Below are positions 43,378-54,260 of a stretch of 64,000 nucleotides of DNA, in pieces. A program made the position numbers and the translations under genes. Source of the stretch: Microcyclospora pomicola (taxonomy: Eukaryota > Ascomycota > Dothideomycetes > Capnodiales); the NCBI GenBank assembly GCA_002786065.1, contig NHNY01000004.1:868001-932000 (forward strand), given 5' to 3'. Each line of letters opens with the position of its first letter. Position 1 is the stretch's first letter. Under the pieces are notes generated by a model. It saw only the letters and a list, made by a program, of their open reading frames with translations, was not told the origin of the DNA and ran no database searches.

Positions 43378-45220
43378 TCAGGAGTCCTGCTGCATGTGGC
43401 TGGGGATGTTATAGCCAGCATAGTCGAGGTGGACAAAGGCACGATCGACTGTTGTATGGAATTAGTACGTGAAGTGGGTCGACGGGAGAGATATGTTGAA
43501 AGTCAACAGGGGCAGATGACTCACCATTTGGCACGCTTTCGAGCACATACTGCAGACTCTCACCTAGATCGTGGCTGTCGCGCAGCGTCGTCGACTCGTC
43601 CAGCACCAAGTCGACCTCGACGTTCAGCTTATCGCCGGAATGATAAGCCTGCAGGCCTTGGATCTGCTTGATGGTTTTGGCGAAACGCATCGTGAGGTAG
43701 AGGAGAACGTTGCGCTCGTCGGCGGAGGCGGCGCAGCCGGTCAGGTTGCGGATGTGCGTACTGCTAGTCTGCGCCCAGTTAAAGATGACCCAGAAGGACA
43801 GCAGGATGCCGCCGAGGGGATCCAGCCACCAGATTTGCGCGTAGTAGCCGACGAGGGGGAAGATGATGGAGAACGTGTTGAAGACGACGTCGGTCATTGC
43901 ATCTTGCGCGAGCGCTTGCACACTGCTGTTCTTGATCAGCCGGCACCAGAGCCAGCAGGCGCCCTTGATGACCACGGTTGCGGCCATGATGGCAATAGCG
44001 GGCACGGTCAGTTGAACGATTTCGTGGTCTTTGCCCGTGAGCTTCGAGAAACCCTCCAGCGCAACTTGGAAGAATGAAGTGATCATTATCACGGAGAAGA
44101 CGAGGATACCAACGGGCTCCAATCGACGTCGGCCGATGGGGTAGGTATATTGATCGTTGTGTGCGATGAGCCGAGTCGTGATCCAGACAATAGCCGTGGA
44201 GAGGAAATCGAGCGCGGCATCCACCAACGAGGCAAGGACGGAAACGGAGGATGAGAGTGCGACGACAACAATCTTCATTGCCAAGAGGGCAGTGTTGGCA
44301 ATCATGTTCACATAGATCGCAACCGTGACAATGCGCGATTGCGAGCTACTCTCTTCGTCCACCTCCAGATCTGGGGGTAAAAGTTGCTGTTCCTCATCGC
44401 CCTCGGGGCTAGCCTTGCGAAGGAGAGGCGTGCTTTCATTGTCCTTCACACGGTATATATCCTTCGGGGTGCGCTTGACCTTGGCTGCCGTGCCGCTTGC
44501 CAGGTTGTCTGACGAGCCTGCGGGCGTCTTGCCATTGATCACGGGAGACTCCATAGGGGTAGGCTCTTCCGAAATGGTGTCAGGGACGTTATCTGACGGA
44601 TCGAATGCGCTCTTAGTCGGGGCATAGTCTGTAGCTTGGTACTCCTGGAGCAGATTATGCGGCAAACTGCTATCTAACAAGCGATCAATGTACAGATAAT
44701 GCTGGATCAGGAAGTTGTTGCGCTCGTAGTATTTCCGCAAAGGCTTGCTCATCGTCTTCAGTTCTTCATCTGTCTTCCAATACCGTTCCCACTTGTATCG
44801 CGGATTACTGTTGCCAATCAGGCGCTGGCTGCGCATCTGCGGGGTGAGGAGAATGTTGGCGGCCAGACTCATCCGTCTTCCATGATCGTCTTGATCGACA
44901 ATGCTCCAGGTGACTGCCGAAGGCAGACGTCGTAGCTCGGGCTCATCCTCCGCCGTGGCGGGACGTGGGAGGTCATCTGGACCGAGACTGCTTCTTCTGC
45001 GACCTTGCGGCCGGTTGCGCAACCCTGCTAGATTGCTCGAGGACGAAACGCGGTAGCTGGAGAGATTGGTAGACGACCGAGTCTGTTGCAAGAGACTGGG
45101 CAGATATTGTCCGCGCGTGGAGATGGAGGAGTAGCCATCGTCGGCAGAGAGTGGTAAGAAGTCTCGAGGGGGAGCGATGCGATACGAGGGTCGCGCCTCA
45201 GGCGCGTCGTCGGAACCCAT
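43378..45220 (-). CDS. Cation diffusion facilitator transporter (Mn/Fe type)
   Basis: CDS complement(join(43378..43448,43525..45220)), 588 aa. It is a proton-coupled divalent-metal exporter of the CDF family. About 290 N-terminal cytosolic residues, rich in Ser/Pro with a WERYWKTDEELKTM segment, precede six helices. The metal-site pair in helix 2 is DAALD (about 331-336) and in helix 5 DAMTD; this D-xxx-D form is typical of the Mn/Fe-type CDFs and differs from the H-xxx-D of zinc members. The C-terminal cytosolic domain follows. The 76-nt intron joins YVLESVPN to VDRAFVHLDYAGYNIP, the conserved family end. The start MGSDDAPEARPSYR at 45220 was preferred over longer frames. Confidence 0.93.
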
Positions 45221-45692
45221 GTTATGATGTAGTCTTTTCCGGCTGCATGTCGGTATGTGTTCCTCGTGACTGGTAAGAATCGGGTTCCTGACGGAGTGAC
45301 ACTGAGGACAAGAGAGAAAAGAGATCAGGTTGTGCTTTTTCCGACAAGAGGCTGGCGACTCGAGAGTGAGATAAGTTGGGTCATGCTCTATCTCTGGTCC
45401 GGCACAAGATAGCTTTCCCCAGATTGTGGCTCGAACTCTAAGCCATGCTTTCGTTCGCTTATGCACTTGATGACTGGCCAGCAAGCATAGATATGTCATT
45501 CTTAGCGATCATCATTCATGATGGATCACTCGATCTTGCAACGGTTGCTACAAGACTACACGATGGCATGCGAGCTGGAACACGAAATGAGCACATCCAG
45601 ATCAAGCGTACCACAGTGGGTCAATATTTTGTGAACAGGAGAAGAATTGTCATAAAACATAGTCAAGCTGAAGAAGTAGATCTGCTACAGCA
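45221..45692. other. Intergenic region, CDF upstream and DER1 downstream
   Basis: A 472-bp region with the CDF promoter and DER1 3' end; both genes are on the minus strand. A short frame on the opposite strand runs into DER1 and is not supported. Confidence 0.55.
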
Positions 45693-46899
45693 TCATTCGC
45701 CTCCCAGACGTCTGCCTTGCCCTCGTGTGCTCCAGGGTGTGCTACTGAACCCACTGCCCCAGGCGCCATTCCGAATGGTACCTTGCTGCTGTGGCACGTT
45801 TTGCGGCTGTGTCGGACGTCCACTGTATGCAGTCCCAAACCCACGCTGCGAAGGCGTGCCCTGAGGCGGAGCGAACCAGTTCTGGACAGATTGAGGTGTT
45901 TCGAGCAGACGACTGCCGCCGCCGTACTCGGGCCAATACTTTGTGACGAAGTCGTAAGCATGCGCGGCGACCAAACCCGTCGCCTGCAATAGGGCTTCCT
46001 GAGGAGAGCCCATCACGAATGTCATGGCGAGCATTGCATACGGTAACCACTTGGAACTGAACGTCACAATGAAATACGTCATCTGGCGATTTGGGTTCTC
46101 TTGGGCGAATGTGTATGCCAAGGCAAGGGTCAACGGGCTCAACAACATGGGACCTTGGAGGTACATGCCGCCAGTCAGCTGTGTAGGTTGTTAGTATGGC
46201 TAGTATGCGCATCATGACAATGTCTTCATCCAGCATCCTTGACCGTGCAAGAAAGGTATGTAGGGTCCATAAACCACCGCCAACCAACATCAAAAGGTAG
46301 ACAGTTTTCTCATTGTGGATGTCCACCATGCCTGCACTCCACAGACGCTCGGTTATAAGGTTATGCGAATGATGAGCGCCTGCACAGTACAGGAGGTAAT
46401 CTTCCTCGATTCCAGGAACCGTCTCAGCTAGTATGAGGCTGGACGGGCAGATATTTCGAGGTTGTGCAAGTGCATGAGAGGAGAGGAACAGAAATTTGAA
46501 CCACCGAAGATTGGACCACTTACCAGTATGCCACACGCCACGAAGACCAAGTAGACAAAGAAATCCCCAGGACGAGAGAATCTAGACGCTTCAACCTCCA
46601 AGGACTTGCCATATGTGAAGAGGAAGTATGGGTCGAGGATCAAGCCCAATTTAGGTCCGGTGAGGAAGAACGGCGTGACAAGCCGCCATAGCTCAGGCAG
46701 TGTTGAGAATGTGAAGATACGGTAACTCAAGAAGAAGACGCGATACGGGTCGATCAAGCCAGTCCATACAGGTACTGATAGAAGTACCGCGGCTGCAGTG
46801 ATGGTTCTAGGTCCGATGTCAGTTGTTGCCATGGCAAGCTCGTCGAGCTGCAAACCTTGAGACTGGGGGCGCCGCCCAGAACATATCTGACACCGACAT
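45693..46899 (-). CDS. DER1: Derlin / Der1-family ERAD protein
   Basis: CDS complement(join(45693..46178,46524..46806,46856..46899)), 270 aa. Derlins are rhomboid-like ER membrane proteins that help dislocate misfolded proteins for degradation. Exon 1 gives MSVSDMFWAAPPVSR, joined to TITAAAVLLSVPVW. The signature PELWRLVTPFFLTGP and the FTYGKSLE, SRFSRPGDFFVYL blocks are diagnostic, and GLVAAHAYDFVTKYWPEYGGG closes the membrane domain. The cytosolic tail is Gly/Gln-rich. Intron 1 is 49 nt with a GTTTGC donor; intron 2 is 345 nt, five times the local norm, and joins ACGIL to LTGGMYLQGP. The symbol is by family (DER1 and DFM1 are the yeast members). Confidence 0.93.
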
Positions 46900-47318
46900 C
46901 GTGGCTAGAATACAGTTGTCGTGTTGACAGTGGACTGACCAGCCTCAACTTCGTGGTAATGAAGATGAGAGTGTGGAAGGGAAAGAGGCGAAGTCGGAAA
47001 TTAGAAAGGTGTTGTTAGCCATATCGCAGAGGTCACGTGCTGATACCGGGGACTCCAATACATCATGATATGCGCTCCACTCCAACCGACCTCGAACATG
47101 TTGCTTGGAAAGACTGTTGCAGTCGAATATGGAAGGTCTACTTATCCTACAACGCATGTTCGACATTTGAAAGTGGCGCAAGGAGTTTGTTCCACAGACC
47201 GTAATCGTACAATGGCCAGAAAATCACGATAACTGACCGAATCAACCAAAACGTCGTCTCCTTTCTTCCTTGTGATGACCCTCTGTATGAGTGCGCTCGA
47301 TTGCAATAGTCGTTTCTT
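46900..47318. other. Intergenic region, DER1 upstream and BAR gene downstream
   Basis: A 419-bp region with the DER1 promoter and the BAR gene 3' end. No gene. Confidence 0.55.
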
Positions 47319-48720
47319 TCAATAATGCGGGACCTCGCTAGTACTCAACGCACTTCGCTTCAGTGGTGGCGGCGGAGGGGGTTTCTTTGCTCGCGATGGC
47401 GGAGGCGGCGGAGGCGCTTTCTTCGCGCCCTCCTGAACACTTGATGATCGGTTGCGTGGTCCTGGGTATGACTGGTCGGAGGAGTCACTCTTGTCGTCGC
47501 TGAAGAGGTCACTTGAGCCGCCGAAGCTGTCACGTTTGGTAACTCGTAGCCCCGAGCGACCTCCAAGCAGATGCGATGGCTCGGTAGGAACACGTGTTAA
47601 GCGTGGGACAGCAGCAGCATAGTCTGCTCGACCGAGACTTGTAGGGCCTTCGAATCCAGATGCACTACGACCAAGTGCTGGACGCGAAGCGAAGTCGAAA
47701 TCGGCATTCTCTCGTCTCGGTGAACTTTGACCGGATGAGATTCGAGAGCTAATGGCTCGAGGTGGCTGAAGAGGGTCGTCGCCAGCCACACTGTAGCGAT
47801 CGCTGATAGAGCTCGTCCTGGATCGACTTGCCGTGTAGCGACGAGCCATATATCCACCGCCGTTGGCCGATTCGTCCCCCCGGGTCGCACTTGAGTTCGG
47901 TTTGCTAAAGTCCCTGATATCAGCTTAAGCATTCGATCCCATCTTGCACTCTTATACGTACGCCGGCCATTCGCGCTTCAATTGCACCAAAACCTCTCGA
48001 CAACGATCGTAGTACGTCAATTCCGCCTCCAGGAAGCTCGTCAAGTCACAGACGCTATCCTCCTCTGCCTCTTTGATGTCCAGCATTCTGCGATAAACGT
48101 CCTCGTTGCTCTCCTCGAACTTCGCTTTCTGATTCCGTAATTCCTCCTCCATTCGAAAATCCTCCTTCTTACTCTTCTGCATCTTCTGTGCAGCTGTGTC
48201 GTATGCCAAGCGGCGTTGATCCAGCTTCTTGCGAGCGTTCTGATACTCCTTCATCTGCACCAGGGATCTTTCGAGGGATTCCAACCAGCTGCTCGCAGCA
48301 TTCGCACAGTACGTCTCTTGCATCCGCGCGATCCTCTCGTTGGCTCGACCCAGTGATGACAAGCATTGACCAAACTCCGATTCGGGTTCGAAATCCTCGC
48401 TATGGCTGACCATCGAACTTCCGAAATAAGCCACTGGCAACTGTTTCTCCTTATCGTCACCCTGGTCTCGTTTCGAGATTGACTTCATATAGGCATTGGT
48501 CGAGCGAGATAGTTTCTCCATCCCTTACACAACACACACAAAGTCAGCGGTCCTCGATCTTCCAACGCTCGCTACCAGTGGAAGATCAATCACCTTCATG
48601 CCGCAACTGCATCTCCGCCTGCAATGCCTTGAACTCATCTGATGTGTCCGTCCGCACCTCGCCTCCCATACGCTCGCGGCCCCATTGCTTCAAACGATCG
48701 AATTTCTTGTTCACGATCAT
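47319..48720 (-). CDS. BAR-domain protein with proline-rich tail
   Basis: CDS complement(join(47319..47904,47962..48523,48594..48720)), 424 aa. Residues 1-230 form a long coiled, charged BAR domain (MIVNKKFDRLKQWGRERMG ... EFGQCLSSLGRANERIARMQE ... LTYYDRCREVLVQLKREWPA) that would dimerise and bend membranes during endocytosis or vesicle traffic. The rest is Ser-rich and ends with two runs of six or seven prolines, likely ligands for SH3 or WW domains or profilin. Two introns (70 and 57 nt) close the frame. A similar fungal family carries this exact N terminus, but I do not know a characterised orthologue. Confidence 0.9.
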
Positions 48721-49383
48721 GCTTGCAGTGTGTTCTTCTGTATCCGCTTGTCTCCTACTGCTCTTGGTGTCGAGAGATATGTCTCAACGAGTAACGTAGT
48801 CTTGGTGGGATGGTGGAGGGGTCAACTTTGTGATACAGATAGGCTTTACGCCAATGCTTGCTTCACGAGCTGTGCGAAGAAGCTAGATTGAGCAGTAGGA
48901 AGCTCGCATTTGTGGGAAGTGTTCAGTGAGACTTTCGTTGGGCGTCGCAAGCCGTGGGGTCTGGTACATTTATGTGCTAGACCCTGTGAACGTAGGCACC
49001 ACGCGTCAATGGCCGCCGAAATGTGAAGCAATTGAGAAATAAGAACGCCTCAAATTGACAAAGAAACAAAACGATCGTGAAGAAGGAGAATTGAACAGTA
49101 ACGAGCGGTGTGATAAGGTACGTGCGAGGGAGGCACAGGCGAGGATGTCTTTGCTTTGTTTCATGGCGGGAGCTCTATCGTACAGCTAGTGGTGGGGAAC
49201 CACTTCACGTGAAAGAGTACGCGACATAAGACAGGGATATGCCATGCGTTCAGCGATATGCACGTAACTGAGACATCGTAACAACGTACACACATGTATG
49301 CGCACATGTATGGTTGCCGTCTATTCTCATGACGACGAATACAGGTCGATTGTCATGGTGACAGCATTTACATCGATGCCCAC
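48721..49383. other. Intergenic region, BAR gene upstream and VPS45 downstream
   Basis: A 663-bp region with the BAR gene promoter (TAAGGTA at 49114-49120) and the VPS45 3' end. No gene. Confidence 0.55.
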
Positions 49384-51273
49384 CTAAGCTCTGCCAACCT
49401 CTCTTCTCAACCTACCAGCGGCAGTATCAGGTTTTGCTTCCGGCCAAGCATCCACCGCCTCCTCCATCTCCTCTAGAAACGAGTTGGAGTTGTGAACAGC
49501 TGTTCCCCCAAGCACAATCCTCACCCCTGGCGAGCTTGCATTGACTTGTGCCACCATCTTGGCCTCTTCATAAGTCGTGCCACCAACCATAAACACAATG
49601 ACATCCTGCGGTTTATCCTTCGTTTGTCCTCCGCCTTCCACAAAAGGATACGTGTTCATGTTCAAGCGCCCTTTGATCAAGTCCTGTAGCGTGTTGAGAA
49701 GGCGAGGCGAGTGCTGCGTATAGACGTTCTCGACACCACTTAACCCACGATTAAATCGTGATCGAGCCTCGGAGAAGATGTTCTGTGCTGGGTTGAACAG
49801 GTCAGGAAGACCGCCCGAGGCACTTTGCTGCGCTGATTGGAGAGACGATGCGTAATTGACAAGCTTCGAGATGAGGTTGATGCGGTGCCGACTCAGGCCT
49901 CCGACAGCAGCAAGAAGCTCTAGAAGTGCAGGGGTGTTGTTGGATGTGTGGTTCGCATATCGCAAGGCGTATATTGCAACCAATCTCAACTTGTTGTTCG
50001 GTGGTACCACAGGGTTGGAGATCATCTGCTGAAGTGTCTTGACGTCCTGGCTGTGATTGTCGTTACACGCAATGCTTTGCTCGAGTTCGCTCACATCGAG
50101 TAGGTTGTCAGTGCCCACGCGTCGTGAAAGCTCAGTCACGAGTGTGACATGCTTCGTGACATTTCCAGACAAGCGACGAAATTCAGGATACTCCTCGACA
50201 AAGCGCTTCATGTCTTCGATGCTGTCTAATTTCTGACCAGCAGCTTGTTTGGAGGCGAACTGCTCGACATACTCCTTCGCATTCTGTCCAAGATCGCCGA
50301 AATTCAAGTATAGGTTCTTTGCGAAGAACGGATCTTGATCTTGAGATAAGACGATTTCCTTTTGCTTGTTAGCAAGATGTTTTACGAGCAGTACGCGTCT
50401 GTGCCACTTACCTTGAACTCAGGTCGGACATCTGGTACATGACTGAGGTCCACCCTTCCATTATCGATACCAATAAGTTCATGCACCATTGCCTGATATG
50501 TCCATTGCGTTAACAATGGTGTGATCGGGTCTTCCCTTCGATCGACCAACAACAAGATTGGTGGTGTGTCTGGACGCCGGAAGTCGAAGAGCTGGTCCTC
50601 CTGGGTCATGGTATACCTAACCTCTGTCGCAAGTTTCCGGCATATTACGCTACTTTTCTGGTACCGGATCAAGGGCTTCCTCTTTAGACTCAAAAGCAGT
50701 GCCAACACTCCCTCCGTACTTCGTGTCAGACTATCATGGTTCCAGGCATCAGCGGTGGAGCTGAAGACTCGTGTTGATAGCGGCAGTGAGCATAGATCGG
50801 GATTGACCACAATGAAGTCCGCAAAGCATTCCATCATTCCTTTGACAACTTCGTGATCGTCGGCTTCGGCTAGTCGTTCTAATGAGGATTTCTTGATGAT
50901 GTTGCTGAAGTCTGGGTGTCAGTCAGAAACGCTCTGATCATGACTATCCATGGTTGCGAAACCTACAGACGAAGTACTCGCCGTACTTGGGCTCTCGTAG
51001 CTCGTCAATGAGCAGTTGAATGCTGTCTGGCGATGGTCTTATAAAGCACAAGCACCGTAAGTGTCGCATCTTCTCCCTCTCTTGGTTGTCCAGGCGGTCT
51101 GTCAGGTACACCGAATGGTTCAGCAGAGCGGACTGTGTAGTAGCTGCAGAGACAATCGGCACGGTATCGCGATCAAGAAGCAGGATCTTCATCTTGGAGA
51201 CAGCCTGTTGTGGTCCATCCCCGGTGGTGACCATCTTCGTGATGTACCCGGACACGGTTTGGAAGACGTTCAT
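49384..51273 (-). CDS. VPS45: Sec1/Munc18 protein Vps45
   Basis: CDS complement(join(49384..50358,50412..50911,50967..51273)), 593 aa. Vps45 is the SM protein that binds the syntaxin Tlg2 and promotes SNARE assembly for Golgi-to-endosome traffic. Family features are KILLLDRDTVPIVSAATTQS, the join EYFV to YFSNIIKKSSLERLAEAD across intron 1, ILLVDRREDPITPLLTQWTYQAMVHELIG, and the C-terminal DVIVFMVGGTTYEEAK. The first intron (55 nt) ends at CCCAG; a nearer CAG five bases further would break the frame. Intron 2 is 53 nt. Length matches fungal orthologues. It is head-to-head with the PhyH gene at 51515. Confidence 0.96.
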
Positions 51274-51514
51274 GGCTGCGGCAAGGTGTGGGAGTTGAAC
51301 TTGGTTCTCCAGGCAGAGGAAAGCCTTCACATGGTACTTATCGGGTCTGCACCGACAAGGGGGACCGTCGGTTGTTCGTGGAGGTGTGTTGCGAGCTGTA
51401 ATTGTTCTATGCCTATAGTGGTGCGTGCATGCATCCACCTCCAGGTGTCGTCGGAGGCATGGCTTTGTGCGACCAAGCTAGCTGCGACCTCACAGGACTC
51501 CATTGACGCTCAAC
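51274..51514. promoter_or_regulatory. Bidirectional promoter region of VPS45 and the PhyH gene
   Basis: Only 241 bp separate the two start codons, so the core promoters must overlap or abut. No clear TATA box was seen. Confidence 0.5.
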
Positions 51515-52447
51515 ATGTCGACGACAACCACAGCTATAGCCAACACTGCCACAGACACAGCGTATCCTTCAGGCGAGGACTTGCGTGCATCTCTCGCACG
51601 TGATGGCTTCGTCAAGATCTCGAATGCCATCTCTGCAGAAGAGCTGCAAAGGTACAGATCTGCCGCGGCCGAGCTGACGGCCATCGCCCGCAAAGGAGAA
51701 TGGCCATTTCTACGAACGCTCCCAAAGCAATTCCCTCCTTGGAATATAGCAGATCTCAAGAACGGTATGTGGGGTGTGCAACATCTTCTTCATCCTGATA
51801 TGCCCGCTGCTCTGCACCGCACCTTCGTGGAATCGTACTTCCATCCCAGGCTCATGGCGGCCGTCAAGGAACTGTTGCAATGCCAGGACGAGGATCTAGT
51901 GCTCGAATTGTACAACATGCTCGTTCGTCCGGACCATGATTTCAGCCTCCGCTGGCATCGTGACGTGATCTCACCCAGCGCCTCCTTCGAGGAAGAAGCA
52001 GCCTGTCTCGCCGAGCCAATGGTGCATGCTCAGTGGAATCTGGCCCTCTACGAAGACAGGTCGCTGGTCGTGGTCCCAGGTTCTCACCGTCGCCCACGTA
52101 CTCAAGCAGAGCGTGAGGCTGATCCCTACGAAAGTGCACTCCCTGGGCAGCATATTGTGCAGCTAGAAGCTGGGGACATCCTGTTCTACAACAATAACAT
52201 CCTACATCGCGGTATATATGACTCGACCGGAAAGCAACGTATGACCCTCCATGGGACTATGGGTCTTGTGAGAGCTGACCCGCAGCGTGCGAGAAACATC
52301 TTACAACATGGCATCGGTTCCTGGGTGGCTCGATCTGACTTTACTTGCTTGTCTGATTCACGAACGCGAGTAACGGCTGTGAACATGCAGCGAAGGCTAC
52401 TTGACATGGGGTGCGGAAATGATCTTGGATTCGCGCAGCAAGACTGA
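51515..52447 (+). CDS. Phytanoyl-CoA dioxygenase-family protein
   Basis: Single exon, 310 aa from ATG 51515 (MSTTTTAIANT). It is an Fe(II)/2-oxoglutarate-dependent oxygenase: the iron-binding H-x-D is His148 and Asp150 in WHRDV, the distal His is His231 in LHRGIYDS, and the downstream Arg in KQRMTLHG would hold 2-oxoglutarate. The DSBH core VVVPGSHRR ... LEAGDILFYNNN is clear. No signal peptide or PTS1 is seen, so it is likely cytosolic. Fungal members act on fatty acyl chains, meroterpenoids or small metabolites; the substrate here is unknown. Confidence 0.92.
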   Translation: MSTTTTAIANTATDTAYPSGEDLRASLARDGFVKISNAISAEELQRYRSAAAELTAIARKGEWPFLRTLPKQFPPWNIADLKNGMWGVQHLLHPDMPAALHRTFVESYFHPRLMAAVKELLQCQDEDLVLELYNMLVRPDHDFSLRWHRDVISPSASFEEEAACLAEPMVHAQWNLALYEDRSLVVVPGSHRRPRTQAEREADPYESALPGQHIVQLEAGDILFYNNNILHRGIYDSTGKQRMTLHGTMGLVRADPQRARNILQHGIGSWVARSDFTCLSDSRTRVTAVNMQRRLLDMGCGNDLGFAQQD

Positions 52448-52453
52448 ATGTAC

Positions 52454-52582
52454 AAAGCATTGAAGGAGCAACTCCAATCCTGTATCTTTCACTGATGGAC
52501 GCATTCCGATTGATTTCTCCTGCGTATAAAGCGTTCAAAGAACAATTTCCATCCTGTTCATTTCACTTATGGACGCTTTTCA
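52454..52582. repeat. Partial 74-bp-period tandem duplication
   Basis: About 55 bp starting at 52454 (AAAGCATTGAAGGAGCAACT) recur at 52528 (AAAGCGTTCAAAGAACAATT) with roughly three-quarters identity, including TTTCACT-ATGGACGC in both. It begins seven bases after the PhyH stop codon, within its presumed 3' UTR. Confidence 0.7.
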
Positions 52583-52997
52583 AAAAGGTTACCCTTCCCC
52601 TGAAGTCTGTCGAACATGCTCGAGAACCTGATGATCGAGACGAGGACGAGCCTAAGAACGGGGGCTCGCTTCCAGTCTTGAAACAAGGGTTCGTCGCAAA
52701 AGAGTGTCTGTAGCCGTTCCACTGCACTCGGTAAGTTGACTGCCGCAATTGTCACGATTTACGACAAAAAGGTCCCACGAAGACTACCTGATATAGTCTA
52801 TACCTACAAGCACTGTCCAATCTCCACGATAGAAATCAGTCACAGTCAAACACAAAAGGATCTCCACTGCGTGGCACGGGAACCATATATCCGTGGCAGA
52901 GGAGATTATGAAAAGCATCATTGATGCGGTCGGCGAAAATGCTCGGCTTTCTTGATGTTAGCATTATAAAGGGTTTCTAAATTTTGGACCATATTCT

Positions 52998-53091
52998 GCA
53001 CTCGTAGTTCAAGGGTAGAATTCGAGCTTCCCATCCATTTATTGGATAACATGACCTGCTCGAGGACCGAGTTCGAGTCTCGGCGGGTGCA
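52998..53091 (+). tRNA. tRNA-Gly (anticodon CCC) with 23-nt intron
   Basis: A complete cloverleaf can be drawn. Acceptor GCACTCG (52998-53004) pairs with CGGGTGC (53084-53090) through one G-T; the D arm GTTC-AAGGGTA-GAAT matches eukaryotic tRNA-Gly; the anticodon stem CGAGC pairs with GCTCG (53058-53062), with CCC at 53030-53032. The T arm CCGAG-TTCGAGT-CTCGG is perfect, and A53091 is the discriminator. A 23-nt intron (53034-53056) sits after position 37, the canonical site for eukaryotic tRNA introns. A TTTT run at 53104-53107 can terminate Pol III. A-box and B-box sequences fit consensus. Confidence 0.93.
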
Positions 53092-54260
53092 CTGCATTTG
53101 TACTTTTGCTTGTTGCCAATGACCTGAATCTTTTTGCCACGATGTAAGAATGAGCATCGACCATAAGATCTGTCACGGAGAGTGTCCAGGAAAATTGTAA
53201 ATGCCGAGTGAAAAAAGCAGGCGTTCAACGAGTCTGACAAGGGAGCTGAAGAAATCACCTCCATCACCAACATCGATGCCATGGACCGACCACACACCCG
53301 AACTCTTCAAGCCCAAGGGCAGGGTCAGGAAGGCCTAGCAGGGCAGATCCAGCGCAGAACTTTGGCACTTGGATTTCCAACCAAACGGGATCAACTCAAC
53401 GTGCTCAGATCTCACGATAATGTGGAAAGCTACTGTTGCTGCTGGCACAGGCGGAACGCCCCAGCATCTGACCTGTCCTGTTCGCCAATGTGTAGAATCG
53501 TTTGTGAACTCTTTTCAGCCTGCACGATGCGTGCGGTGGTCTGTCGTCGTCAACTAATCTCCTCCTTGCATTGCCACGACGTTGTTTCGTATAGAACCAG
53601 CGTCTTGTGGGACTGAACAGCCGCACTTTGATGATGCCTACATGTACTTGAGGTAACCAGGGAGATACGATGAGCGTGGCCAGGGACTCCCACCGCTCGA
53701 ACGGCGAGTACACTGGTAGCATCCTGTGTCCTGCCCGAGTGGCCGGCTTTCCAGCACAAGTTTGTAGTGCTCATAGATTGGGGACGATACTACTTATGCT
53801 CCGCCTGGGCAGCCAACTTTTGTAGCGAGCTATGCCCTCGCAGTGTAGGGTTCCCAAATAAAACCCAAGAACGGTACCAGGCCAGGTCGTGGAATCGAAC
53901 ATCAAGAACGTAAAAACGCAAAGTCATTGTCATTACGTCTGGTCTATCATGATGAGCATAAAAGCAAGCCTGGTTCGAGAATCTTTCTGGCCTTCATTAT
54001 TCATCCAAACATCAACAACACCACTTCTCTCCCTCGCCCTCTGCCAACGTATTCGCCATTCTGGTATTCAATTGCATTGCATCTCTTTCCATACTGTCCA
54101 AGGAATCATTATCATGCTCGTTCCTCCCAACAACAGCCCGAGGCTTGTTCGCCAACAGATACAAAAGCTTCATTTTGGCATAGTCATCGTGTCTGGCCCT
54201 GTACACATGTGAAGCCTTTTACTGTCCTGGAGGTCTCTGACGACTGTCCATATGGCACGC
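53092..54260. other. Gene-free stretch between tRNA-Gly and YOP1
   Basis: About 1.17 kb with only short overlapping frames and no recognisable protein or second tRNA. It includes the Pol III terminator of the tRNA and the YOP1 3' UTR. Confidence 0.5.

Noticed and set aside
46179-46523. Intronic snoRNA in DER1
   Set aside because: Single words resembling C, D, H or ACA boxes exist, but not in the right order and spacing.
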